Assembly: GCA_900546565.1 (NCBI GenBank)
Contig: URDC01000010.1
Location: forward strand, 1-39,831
Length of the DNA stretch: 39,831 bases
Direction: 5' to 3'
Source of the DNA: an uncultured Opitutales bacterium
GTDB lineage: Bacteria; Verrucomicrobiota; Verrucomicrobiia; Opitutales; Intestinicryptomonadaceae
Shown: positions 9,372 to 17,124 of the stretch, in pieces
How the letters are laid out: the number at the start of each line of letters is the position of its first letter
Numbering within the stretch: the first letter of the stretch is position 1
Notes under the pieces: generated by a model
Told to the model about the DNA's origin: nothing
Databases searched by the model: none
What the model saw: only the letters and a program-made list of their open reading frames with translations
Translations under genes and position numbers: made by a program

Positions 9372-10505
9372 ATGAAAGTTCCCCTCTTAGATTTAAAGAC
9401 TCAATACAAACCCCTTCGCGAGCAGACAAGAGCGTTGCTCGACGACATTTTGGACAGTCAGTATTTTATCGGCGGCCCGTATGTGGCGCGTCTGGAAGAC
9501 GAAATCGCAAAATACTGCGGGACAAAGGCGGCTATCGGAGTTTCGAGCGGAACCGACGCGCTTTTGGCGTCGCTTATGGGAATAGGCATTTCGCCGTCGC
9601 CGTTTGGAAACGTCGAACCCGCCGAAGTCATTCTGCCCGCCTACACGTTTTTTGCAACTGCCGGCTGTGTGTGGCGCGCGGGCGCAAAGCCCGTGTTTGT
9701 CGACATAGACAGGGACACCTACAACATCGATGCCGACGCAATCGAGGCGAAAATCACCCCGCGCACAAAGGCGATTATGCCCGTGCATCTTTACGGACAA
9801 TGCGCCGCGATGGAGAAGATTTGCGCGATTGCAAAAAAACACAACTTGGCGGTTATCGAAGACGGCGCGCAGGCAATCGGGGCGAGCCGCGACGGCGTGA
9901 AGGTCGGCAATTTCGGCGACTGCGCGGGGCTTAGTTTCTTCCCGTCGAAAAATTTGGGCGGGCTCGGCGACGGCGGTATGGTCATTACAAACAATATCGC
10001 GCTTGCCGATAAAATCCGCCAAATGCGCAACCACGGAATGGAGCCGAAATACTACCACAAGTTTGTCGGCGGCAATTTCAGGCTCGACGCAATTCAGGCG
10101 GCGGGGCTTTTGGTGAAGCTTCCGCACCTCGACAAATGGGGCGAAAAGCGCCGCCACAACGCCGAGTTCTACGACGACGCCTTCGCGGGCATCGACGCAA
10201 TCAAGACGCCCGTCATCGACCCGAAAAACCACTCGATTTACAACCAGTATATCGTGTCGGTCGCCGACAACCGCGACGCGGTTATGGCGCACCTGCGCTC
10301 GAAGGACATCGGCTGCGAAATCTACTATCCCGTGCCGCTTCATTTGCAGGAGTGTTTTGCAAAGCTCGGCTACAAGGAGGGCGATTTCCCGAATTCCGAA
10401 TATGCGGCAAAGCACACTATCGCACTGCCGATATATCCGGAGCTTTCGCTCGAACAGCTCGAATATGTGGCGGACGCGCTCAAAGAGGCGGTCGCGCAAA
10501 AGTAG
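9372..10505 (+). CDS. DegT/DnrJ/EryC1/StrS-family sugar aminotransferase
   Basis: PLP-dependent enzyme that aminates a keto-sugar, usually nucleotide-linked, for surface glycans. The 377-residue protein opens with the family-typical VPLLDLKTQY. It has SSGTDAL (58-64), the PLP-ring aspartate in EDGAQAIG (Asp164), and the Schiff-base lysine in FFPSKNLGGLGDGG (Lys193). I chose the ATG at 9372; the upstream extension to 9279 lacks family features. It lies 32 bases before kdsB. In Shewanella, the aminotransferase KdnA, encoded beside kdsB, helps make 8-amino-Kdo. A similar role is possible here, but no kdnB-type dehydrogenase is in the window. Confidence 0.93.
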   Translation: MKVPLLDLKTQYKPLREQTRALLDDILDSQYFIGGPYVARLEDEIAKYCGTKAAIGVSSGTDALLASLMGIGISPSPFGNVEPAEVILPAYTFFATAGCVWRAGAKPVFVDIDRDTYNIDADAIEAKITPRTKAIMPVHLYGQCAAMEKICAIAKKHNLAVIEDGAQAIGASRDGVKVGNFGDCAGLSFFPSKNLGGLGDGGMVITNNIALADKIRQMRNHGMEPKYYHKFVGGNFRLDAIQAAGLLVKLPHLDKWGEKRRHNAEFYDDAFAGIDAIKTPVIDPKNHSIYNQYIVSVADNRDAVMAHLRSKDIGCEIYYPVPLHLQECFAKLGYKEGDFPNSEYAAKHTIALPIYPELSLEQLEYVADALKEAVAQK

Positions 10506-10537
10506 CGCGGGCGGGCTAACTCGGAATTTTTTCGGCT

Positions 10538-11605
10538 ATGTTGAAGGACGTTTTTTTTACGATATTCGAAGTCGGCGTGGTTGTAGTGCCATTGCTGATG
10601 GGGCTTTATCTGTTATGCCGAAGCGCGGCGTCGTATAACGAGGCGTATTCGGATTCGAAACTGCGCTTTTGGGGTGTTTCGAAATCGAAATACAAGGCGA
10701 TTTTCAGAATAATAGGCGTGCTTTGCCTTTGCATTGCGGCGTTCGCGGTTTACAACAACTATTTCGCCCCGCCCGAAAATGTGGACTCGGACGTGCGCGA
10801 TTTCTGGAAGGACGTGAATTCTTTTCAAAAGGACGGTGCGTTGATTGGGGCGGCTCTGTTTGCGGCAATCGCAATCCCGACCAGAATGGGCTCGACGCGC
10901 TTCCCCGGCAAGCCGCTGGCAAAGCTCGGTGGCAGGACGGTGCTTGAACGCGTCTACGGGCAGTGCACTCAAAGCCGCCTTGCGCAGAAAGCCGTGATTT
11001 TGACAGACAGCCCCGAAATTATCGACTACGCAGCATCGATAGGCGCGCCCGCGCTGATGACTTCGCCCGAATGCAATTCGGGTACGGAGCGGATAATCGA
11101 GGCGTTCGAAAAAATCGGCGCGGACTTCGTCGTGAACGTTCAGGGCGACGAGCCGTTTATATCGCCGAAACTCATCGACAATTTGATTGAAACGCGCAAA
11201 AACACTGGGTGCGAGCTTGTCACCGCCGCCTCCAAAATCGGCGACGCCGCGACGCTTACAAACGAAAACGTCGTCAAGGTTTTGCGCGACAATTCGGGCG
11301 CGGCATTGTATTTCAGCCGCACGCCCCTGCCGCATATCCGCGGCGAAGCCGACCGCGCCAAGTGGCTCGAACGCGCCGACTATTGGCGGCATATCGGCAT
11401 TTACGGATACGGCAAAAAGGCTCTGGAAAACTACGCGAAATTCGGGGCTTGCGCCCTCGAAAAATGCGAAATGCTCGAACAGCTACGCTTTATAGCCAAC
11501 GGAATGAAGTTCGAAGTTGTCGAGACCGAGTACGAGTCAATCGGCATCGACACGCCCGCTGACTTGGCGGCGGCGGAGGCGTTCTTGAAGTCGCGCGGGT
11601 GCTAA
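10538..11605 (+). CDS. kdsB: CMP-Kdo synthetase (KdsB) with N-terminal membrane extension
   Basis: Activates Kdo, or a Kdo derivative, with CTP for lipopolysaccharide inner-core synthesis. Residues from about 108 onward match KdsB: IPTRMGSTRFPGKPL (113-127), then VVNVQGDEP, SRTPLPHIRG, IGIYGYGKKAL and ESIGIDTPADL. The KdsB part alone is about 250 residues, the usual full length (E. coli 248). The preceding 105 residues are unusual: two likely transmembrane helices (about 6-28 and 54-73) and a short acidic linker, in one uninterrupted frame. Either a small membrane protein is fused to KdsB, or KdsB starts internally at a TTG (about 10841). It follows the DegT gene in a probable operon. Confidence 0.9.
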   Translation: MLKDVFFTIFEVGVVVVPLLMGLYLLCRSAASYNEAYSDSKLRFWGVSKSKYKAIFRIIGVLCLCIAAFAVYNNYFAPPENVDSDVRDFWKDVNSFQKDGALIGAALFAAIAIPTRMGSTRFPGKPLAKLGGRTVLERVYGQCTQSRLAQKAVILTDSPEIIDYAASIGAPALMTSPECNSGTERIIEAFEKIGADFVVNVQGDEPFISPKLIDNLIETRKNTGCELVTAASKIGDAATLTNENVVKVLRDNSGAALYFSRTPLPHIRGEADRAKWLERADYWRHIGIYGYGKKALENYAKFGACALEKCEMLEQLRFIANGMKFEVVETEYESIGIDTPADLAAAEAFLKSRGC

Positions 11606-11636
11606 TGTTGCGGGGCGTAATTTTTTTTAGAAGATT

Positions 11637-12209
11637 ATGAAAACTTCTGAGACTTTGGGGTTCTTTTTCAGGTATTTGCGCAATCCCGCGTCGATTGGTG
11701 CGGTCTGCCCGAGTTCGCGCTTTTTGGCACGTAAAATTGCGGCTCAATACAAAAACTCGGTCGACGAAAACGGCGTTATTGCCGAGCTCGGTTCGGGCAC
11801 GGGCGCGGTGACGAAATACCTGCTTTCGGATTTGCCGATAAAGCCCGAAAATCTGTTTTGCGTGGAGTTCGATAAGGATTCCGCCGAAATTCTGCGCTCG
11901 AAATTTCCGCGAGTGAATGTGGCAAACGACAGCGCGGAAAACATAGCCGCAATTTTGGGCGAAAACGCGGAGCGGCTAAAATGCGTGGTTTCGTGTCTGC
12001 CGCTTTTGTCGCTGCCCGAAGAGTGCGCGGAGGCGATTTTGAAAAACGTAGAAGACGTTTTGCCGAAGGGCGGGTTGTTTTCGCAATTCACATACAATTT
12101 GGCTTCGTCGCCCGCGGCAAAGTATTTCTCGAAAATGCGTCCGTTGAAAACGGTATTTGCGCTTGCTAATGTTCCGCCGGCGCGTGTGGACGTTTTCGAA
12201 AAAATTTGA
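11637..12209 (+). CDS. Class I SAM-dependent methyltransferase, PmtA-like
   Basis: A 190-residue Rossmann-fold methyltransferase with the SAM loop ELGSGTGAVT (50-59). Two features recall PmtA-type phospholipid N-methyltransferases and the RsmA superfamily: an N-terminal segment ending SIGAVCPSSRFLA, and SCLPLLSLP (119-127) in the substrate region. The acceptor is uncertain: phosphatidylethanolamine is plausible, and RNA cannot be excluded. It lies 31 bases after kdsB and probably belongs to the same transcript. Its 3' end converges on the MurU-AmgK gene. Confidence 0.8.
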   Translation: MKTSETLGFFFRYLRNPASIGAVCPSSRFLARKIAAQYKNSVDENGVIAELGSGTGAVTKYLLSDLPIKPENLFCVEFDKDSAEILRSKFPRVNVANDSAENIAAILGENAERLKCVVSCLPLLSLPEECAEAILKNVEDVLPKGGLFSQFTYNLASSPAAKYFSKMRPLKTVFALANVPPARVDVFEKI

Positions 12210-12241
12210 CGCCTGCGGTTCGGGTTCTTCAAAAAAAACGA

Positions 12242-12284
12242 GCGTATCCGAATGCAAAACGCGCGTTTTTGTGGACGGATACGC
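12242..12284. terminator. Nested inverted repeat between convergent genes
   Basis: The outer arms GCGTATCCG (12242-12250) and CGGATACGC (12276-12284) enclose a perfect 14-base palindrome, AAAACGCGCGTTTT (12256-12269). The site sits between two convergent stops (12209 and 12320), so a two-way terminator is likely. Its plan, an inverted repeat within an inverted repeat, is a small version of the epsilon elements, but no epsilon end sequences are seen. Confidence 0.5.
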
Positions 12285-12319
12285 GGGATTCGCGGGGCTA
12301 TGGAGGGATTCGCGGGTGT

Positions 12320-14032
12320 CTATTTTTGTTTTTGCGCCTTTTTCAGGCACTGTTCTGCGGCGGTTTTGAGCGCGTCGAATCCGCCGAGTTCCGCGTTTTT
12401 TGCGAGTCTTTCGAGGGCGGGGACGATGTAGTTTGCGTACTCGCTTTTGCCGCGTTTTATCGAGAGAAACCCGAATGCGCCCAACGCCTGCATTAGGCGT
12501 TCGCAGGCGGCGCAGCGGAAAATCCGCATTTGCGCGTCGTTCGGCTTGCCTCTAAAATAGAGGCGCAGGAGGTCGTCGACAAGCTCGTCGGGCAGTTCGA
12601 CATACGGGTCGCAAAGCAGCGAGGCGAGGTCGTATAACGCGCAGCCGAGCCGCATTCCCTGAAAATCTATTATCGATATTTCGCGCCCGTTTACCATTAT
12701 GTTTTGCGACTGGAAATCGCGGTGTAACAGCGCGAGCGGCTGCGCCAGAAGTTCCGATTTTATCCGCGCAAGCTCCGCGTCGAGTTCGGGCGTGGAATCC
12801 GCGCCGAAGCGCGATTTAAGGCACTCTTCGCGGAAGTAGTTTTGCTCCCAATCGTAGAGTTTTTCATCGAAAGACTGCGATATTTCGAACGGTTTTTTCG
12901 CGAAATTTTCGGTTGCGGCGGTGTGAAGTTTGCGCAGGTTCTCGACGGCAAGTCCGTAATAGTAGGCTGCCGCAAACGGGTTTTCAGCAGCAATCGAAAG
13001 CAGGTCGGTATCGCCGCCCGAGCGCATCACGAGCATTTTTCGGCGTCCGCATGACTTCAATATTTCGGGGACGTCGACCGAATTGGCTGCGAGGAATTTT
13101 CCGATTTTTGCATACAGGGCGTCTTCGCGCTTTTTGCCGTCGTAAAAGCACGCGACAAGCTGCGCGTCGGTTTCGGCGTCGGTAAAGCGCACGAAGCGGC
13201 GCGTCGAAGCCCCCTTGTTTATTGCGGAAAACTCCTTGGGCGAGAAGCCGAAGCACTTGATTTTTGCGATGTCGGCAAAGAGCGAATCGCCGTCTTTTTT
13301 GCAGGCTTTGAGATATTGCTCGGGCGTGCCGATGTCGTTCCACGTCCCGCCGTTTTCCTCGACGAAGGCGATACGTCCGCGCTTTTGGGCGAGCAGCTGC
13401 AAAATTACGTCGACTGTCGAAAACACGTCTTTGGGAAAGTTTTGAGCGGCGTCGAGAAATTTTCTGCCCGCCGCGAAAACGCCCGTGAATTGCAGGTTGC
13501 GCTCGCTTTCCGCGCCGAGGGCAAAGCGCATGTCGACGACTTCCGAACCCCTCACTCCCACGTTGCAAGCCGCGCCCGAGCCGCGCAAGCAAAGCACTGC
13601 GGCGGTGTCGGGGGCGCGTTCGAACTCGGCGCGGGCGGCGGCGAGAAAGCGTTTGATGTCGGCGGTAAAGAGAATGTCGCCGTTGTGCACTAGCAGAGCG
13701 TCTACGCCCGCAAGCTGAGCTGCGGCGTTTTTGAGCGCGCCGCCCGTGTCGAGAATTTCGGGCTCGAAGATTTTTTCGAAATCCATTTTGCCGCATTCAA
13801 AACCGCCGCCTTGCGGTTTGGTAAAGGGCGCAAAAGCCTTGTCGAACTCGGCGTCGAGGTGGTGGGTGTTGACAATCGTCCGCGCGATTCCGGCTTTGGC
13901 GAGCTTGTCGAAAATCGAAAACAGCAGCGGTTTACCCGAGATTTTCAGAAGCGGCTTCGGTGCGATATCGGTTATCGGCGCGAGCCTTTTGCCGTAGCCC
14001 GCCGCAAGAACAAACGCGGTTTTTATCTCCAT
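12320..14032 (-). CDS. Fused MurNAc-1-phosphate uridylyltransferase and MurNAc/GlcNAc anomeric kinase (MurU-AmgK)
   Basis: Two-domain protein of 570 residues for peptidoglycan sugar recycling. In Pseudomonas, AmgK makes MurNAc-1-phosphate and MurU makes UDP-MurNAc, bypassing de novo (fosfomycin-sensitive) synthesis. Residues 1-245 are a nucleotidyltransferase: LAAGYGKRLAP (9-19), TPKPLL-like APKPLLKISGKPLL, NGD (117-119) and WNDIGTP (231-237). Residues about 260-565 are an aminoglycoside-phosphotransferase-like kinase: GASTRRFVR, the catalytic loop HRDFQSQN (437-444, Asp439) and IDFQGMRLG (Asp456), then ALYDLASLLCDPYVEL, which is AmgK-like. The enzymes are separate proteins in Pseudomonas, so this is a fusion. 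Substrate specificity is inferred. Confidence 0.88.
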   Translation of the reverse strand: MEIKTAFVLAAGYGKRLAPITDIAPKPLLKISGKPLLFSIFDKLAKAGIARTIVNTHHLDAEFDKAFAPFTKPQGGGFECGKMDFEKIFEPEILDTGGALKNAAAQLAGVDALLVHNGDILFTADIKRFLAAARAEFERAPDTAAVLCLRGSGAACNVGVRGSEVVDMRFALGAESERNLQFTGVFAAGRKFLDAAQNFPKDVFSTVDVILQLLAQKRGRIAFVEENGGTWNDIGTPEQYLKACKKDGDSLFADIAKIKCFGFSPKEFSAINKGASTRRFVRFTDAETDAQLVACFYDGKKREDALYAKIGKFLAANSVDVPEILKSCGRRKMLVMRSGGDTDLLSIAAENPFAAAYYYGLAVENLRKLHTAATENFAKKPFEISQSFDEKLYDWEQNYFREECLKSRFGADSTPELDAELARIKSELLAQPLALLHRDFQSQNIMVNGREISIIDFQGMRLGCALYDLASLLCDPYVELPDELVDDLLRLYFRGKPNDAQMRIFRCAACERLMQALGAFGFLSIKRGKSEYANYIVPALERLAKNAELGGFDALKTAAEQCLKKAQKQK

Positions 14033-14085
14033 ATTTATTGCCTTATTCGGAAAAATTTTTGTGCCGATATATCAATATGAAAATG

Positions 14086-14113
14086 TTGACAATGTCAACG
14101 ATGTCCATACTAT
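14086..14113 (+). promoter_or_regulatory. Promoter with inverted repeat over the -35 box
   Basis: A perfect TTGACA (14086-14091), a 16-base spacer and TACTAT (14108-14113) precede the chaperone gene start at 14136. The inverted repeat GTTGAC-AAT-GTCAAC (14085-14099) covers the -35 box and could be an operator or a chance symmetry. Confidence 0.55.
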
Positions 14114-14135
14114 TCAAGCTTCAAAAAATCGTAAT

Positions 14136-15752
14136 ATGATAACTTGGATTCAAATAGCATTACAAAAACACCATAAATTCGTTTTCAGCATTCTGCTTGT
14201 TGTAATCACGATTGCGTTCGTTTTCACAATCGGGCAGATTCCGTTCTTCGGCGACCGAAATATGCACGAAACGACGAAAAAAGACTTTTACGGCTTCGAC
14301 CTCTCGAACCAAAACACCATCTCGTATCTCGAACTCTTTGCCGCCTACGACGCCATTTTGATGGGCGCGCAGCCCACCGAGGCGTTCATCTACCGACAGG
14401 CTTTCCTGCGCGACGCCGCCAAAAAGCTCGGCATAACGCATGTAAACGAAAGTGATTTTGTAGCCTACATTCATTCCGCCCCCCTCTTTGCGGGGGTTGA
14501 CGGCAAGTTCGACACGTCGGTGTGGAAGCGTTTTGTGGACTCGCGCGTTGCGTCGGGACGTTTCACGGAAGAGTCGCTTACGTCGGTTCTCGCCGAAAAC
14601 GCGATGCTTGCGAAAGTCGAAAAGCTTTTGGGCGGGCCGGGGTATTTCTTCAAGGGCGAAGTCGCCCGCGAATACGACCAGATGTTCGGCAAATGGACTT
14701 TCGAACTCGCGACGCTTTCGTTCGACAAATTCAACCCCGAAATCAAGCCCGATGCAAAGGCTCTGGAAACTTTCTATAACGAAAACTCCGCGCGTTTCCG
14801 CGTGGGCGAGGGCGTAGTGCTCGAAACCGTCTTCCTGCCCGTTGCGGAATTCGCCGCAAAGGTTGCAGCCCCCGCCGAAGCCGACTTGCGCGCCTACTAC
14901 AACGCGAACATCTCCAAGTATTCCGAAATGAAGGACGGCACGCCCAAGACGGCGGCGTTTGAAGCCGTCAAGACAAAGGTTAGGGGCGACTACCTCACCG
15001 ACGCCGCCGCCCGCGCCGCGGTTTCGCGCGGCGAGGACATCGCGCTTAAAATCTACAATTCAAAGGCGGCAAAGAATTCGCCCGAGCTTAAAAAACTTTT
15101 GGCTGGCGAAAAACTCGTCTTGAAAAAATCCAAGACAATGCGCTCGACCGACCGCGAGTTCGACAAGTCGCTGCCCGCAAAGGTTGTCGAAACTGGCTTC
15201 AAACTCGACGAGCGGAACTTTTATTCCGACCCGATGTTGGTCGAAGACGGCGTGTGGATTGTGTTCCTCGCCGAAAAATTGGCGGCGTTCCAGCCGAAGC
15301 TTTCCGACGTGAAGGCGGAGGTAGAAAAGGCATACAAGCAGGCGGAAAAGCGCAGGCTCTTTTCGGCTCTCGGCAAAAAGCTCGACGCGGACATCGAAAG
15401 CGGCATGAAGTCGGGCAAGACTTTCGAGGCTGTGGCAAAGGCAGACGGCGCGAAAGTCGAAACCGTCAAGAACTTCTCTTTCGAAAATCCGTCCACGGCA
15501 TCCGATACGGTGAAGGCGGCTTTTCCCGTAATTGCCTCGACACTTCCCTCGCTCAAAGACGGCGAAGTTTCGAAAGTCCAAATTTCGGGCGAAAACGGCT
15601 ACGCTGTGCGTTTGGTTTCGTTTGTAAAACCGCAGGCGGACGTCAGGAAAATCGAAAATATCCAGAAAAATTATTCCGCAGGAATGGCGGCGGCTTCCGT
15701 TCGCTCGATTCTGGTGAACGTAATTTCGCAGGGTGAAACTCAAAATAAATAA
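14136..15752 (+). CDS. SurA/PpiD-like membrane-anchored periplasmic chaperone or isomerase
   Basis: A 538-residue protein with one N-terminal transmembrane helix (about 14-34) followed by a large exported part. The overall plan is that of PpiD: an anchor, a SurA_N-like helical domain (about 45-200), a middle region where a parvulin domain would lie, and a Lys/Ala-rich helical C-terminal part. I could not locate a clear parvulin signature, so catalytic activity is doubtful and a pure chaperone is possible. I chose the ATG at 14136 (MITWIQIALQ), which places the membrane anchor at the terminus; the frame extends upstream to 14061 through the promoter. The next gene starts 19 bases after the stop. 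Confidence 0.75.
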   Translation: MITWIQIALQKHHKFVFSILLVVITIAFVFTIGQIPFFGDRNMHETTKKDFYGFDLSNQNTISYLELFAAYDAILMGAQPTEAFIYRQAFLRDAAKKLGITHVNESDFVAYIHSAPLFAGVDGKFDTSVWKRFVDSRVASGRFTEESLTSVLAENAMLAKVEKLLGGPGYFFKGEVAREYDQMFGKWTFELATLSFDKFNPEIKPDAKALETFYNENSARFRVGEGVVLETVFLPVAEFAAKVAAPAEADLRAYYNANISKYSEMKDGTPKTAAFEAVKTKVRGDYLTDAAARAAVSRGEDIALKIYNSKAAKNSPELKKLLAGEKLVLKKSKTMRSTDREFDKSLPAKVVETGFKLDERNFYSDPMLVEDGVWIVFLAEKLAAFQPKLSDVKAEVEKAYKQAEKRRLFSALGKKLDADIESGMKSGKTFEAVAKADGAKVETVKNFSFENPSTASDTVKAAFPVIASTLPSLKDGEVSKVQISGENGYAVRLVSFVKPQADVRKIENIQKNYSAGMAAASVRSILVNVISQGETQNK

Positions 15753-15771
15753 CAATAAGCAAAGGTAAGTT

Positions 15772-16110
15772 ATGCCAGAAAAAGCGAAAAAAGTTGCGGT
15801 CAAGAAACCCGCAAAAAAATGCGCGACAAAAAAATGCGCCGCGCGCGCGTGCAAGAAGACAACCCGCGTTATAGCAAAAGTGAACGTTGGGTGGGGCAAT
15901 TCCCTCTTCCTGCGCGGCTCGGGCGCAGAACTGAGCTGGGATAACGGCGTCGCAATGCAGTGCATCGGCGACGACGAATGGCTTTGGGAACAGTTTGTCC
16001 CCAAGGGCGACGTTACGTTCAAGCTCCTGATTAACGACGCACAATGGTCGAAGGGCGAAGATTTCGTCGTGGCCGCAGGCGATTCGATAATCTGCAAGCC
16101 CGAGTTCTAA
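15772..16110 (+). CDS. Small protein: Lys/Cys-rich tail plus glycogen-binding-like domain
   Basis: A 112-residue protein in two parts. Residues 1-32 are strongly basic with regularly placed cysteines (KKPAKKCATKKCAARACKK). Residues 35-112 resemble the beta-sandwich glycan-binding fold of CBM20/CBM48 and the AMPK-beta type (LFLRGSGAELSWDNG, DDEWLWEQF, FKLLINDAQWSKGEDF). There is no signal peptide, so it is probably cytosolic. Role unknown: it could link nucleic acid or another partner to stored polysaccharide, but that is speculation. It follows the chaperone gene by 19 bases and is followed by a clear terminator. Confidence 0.75.
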   Translation: MPEKAKKVAVKKPAKKCATKKCAARACKKTTRVIAKVNVGWGNSLFLRGSGAELSWDNGVAMQCIGDDEWLWEQFVPKGDVTFKLLINDAQWSKGEDFVVAAGDSIICKPEF

Positions 16111-16131
16111 TCGGTTCGCGAATTATTTGCG

Positions 16132-16164
16132 GTTCGCCCGATTCGTTTCGGGCGGACTTTTTTT
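16132..16164 (+). terminator. Intrinsic terminator
   Basis: A ten-base stem (16132-16141 with 16148-16157, one G-T-type mismatch) is followed by seven T. It ends the chaperone and glycan-binding transcript 21 bases after the stop. Confidence 0.75.
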
Positions 16165-16226
16165 GTGTCGTGCCCGTTTCGGAAATCGTCGGCGCAGCGT
16201 AAAAATCCGTTTCGGGTTTCATAAAA

Positions 16227-17123
16227 ATGACCGTTCTGTTTTTGATTTTGCGGATACTTTCCAATCCGCTTGCGAACGTCGCCCAGAAAAAACTGACGGC
16301 GCGCGGAATGGGCGCGGCATCGCTCAATTTTCTGACATACGCGCTTGTGGCGGCGGTGTCGGCGTTCTTTGCTGGCTTTGACGAAGTCGGGTTTACGCGC
16401 GGGCTTTTTGCGTTGTGCGCGCTTTGCGGTTTCTTGGGTGCGTCGGGAAATTTTTTTCTAATCCGCGCTTTGGAGCTTGACGACCTTTCCGTTCTTGGAC
16501 CGATAAATTCCTACAAGGCGGTCGCGGGGCTTGTGTTCGGATTTTTCATTCTCGGTGAAATCCCTACATTACGCGGGCTGCTCGGCGTCGCGACGATAGT
16601 GGCGGGCAGTTATTTTGTAGTGGAAAGTTCGGGTAAGTTCAGCCCCCGAATTTTTCTTTCGCGCGGAATACGCTACCGAATCTACGCGCTTTTGCTTGCC
16701 GCCGCCGAGGCTGTGTTTTTGAAACGCGTGATTGCGGAATCTTCCGCCGAGTTCGCGTTTTTTGCATGGGCTGCGTTTGGAGCGGTGTTCGCCCTGCCAA
16801 TCGTATTTTTTATGAGTTTTATACACGGTGGGAGCAAGAAAATTGACTGCCCTCCGCGGGCAACTGTCGTGCCCAATCCGAGCATTGACATGTTGCACCG
16901 CGTTGCGATGTTATTTGGCGTCGCATTTTTTGCGGGACTTATGCAGTTTTCGACAAACGTCGTTTTCGCCCGAATGAACGTCGGCTACGCGCTCGCACTC
17001 TTCCAGCTTTCGGGCGTTGTGAGCGTCGTGTTCGGCTTTGTGTTCTTCCGCGAACAAAACATTCTGCGCAAACTGTTCGGCTCGCTAATTATGTCCCTCG
17101 GCGCAGCTTTTATCGTCTTCTAA
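16227..17123 (+). CDS. EamA/DMT-family transporter
   Basis: A 298-residue integral membrane protein with about ten hydrophobic helices in two homologous halves, the drug/metabolite transporter layout. The first half ends in an EamA-type segment (LDDLSVLGPINSYKAVAGL, ILGEIPTLRGLLGV). The second half repeats it (AGLMQFSTNVVFARMNVGYAL, VFFREQNILRKLFGSLIM). The substrate is unknown. It stands alone between a terminator and composite repeat copy 3, which begins at its stop. Confidence 0.85.
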   Translation: MTVLFLILRILSNPLANVAQKKLTARGMGAASLNFLTYALVAAVSAFFAGFDEVGFTRGLFALCALCGFLGASGNFFLIRALELDDLSVLGPINSYKAVAGLVFGFFILGEIPTLRGLLGVATIVAGSYFVVESSGKFSPRIFLSRGIRYRIYALLLAAAEAVFLKRVIAESSAEFAFFAWAAFGAVFALPIVFFMSFIHGGSKKIDCPPRATVVPNPSIDMLHRVAMLFGVAFFAGLMQFSTNVVFARMNVGYALALFQLSGVVSVVFGFVFFREQNILRKLFGSLIMSLGAAFIVF

Positions 17124-17124
17124 C

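Noticed and set aside
10800..10870. Frameshift or misassembly joining a membrane protein gene and kdsB
   Set aside because: The frame is open throughout without low-quality signs such as homopolymer runs at the junction. A true fusion or internal start is simpler, though read data would be needed to be sure.
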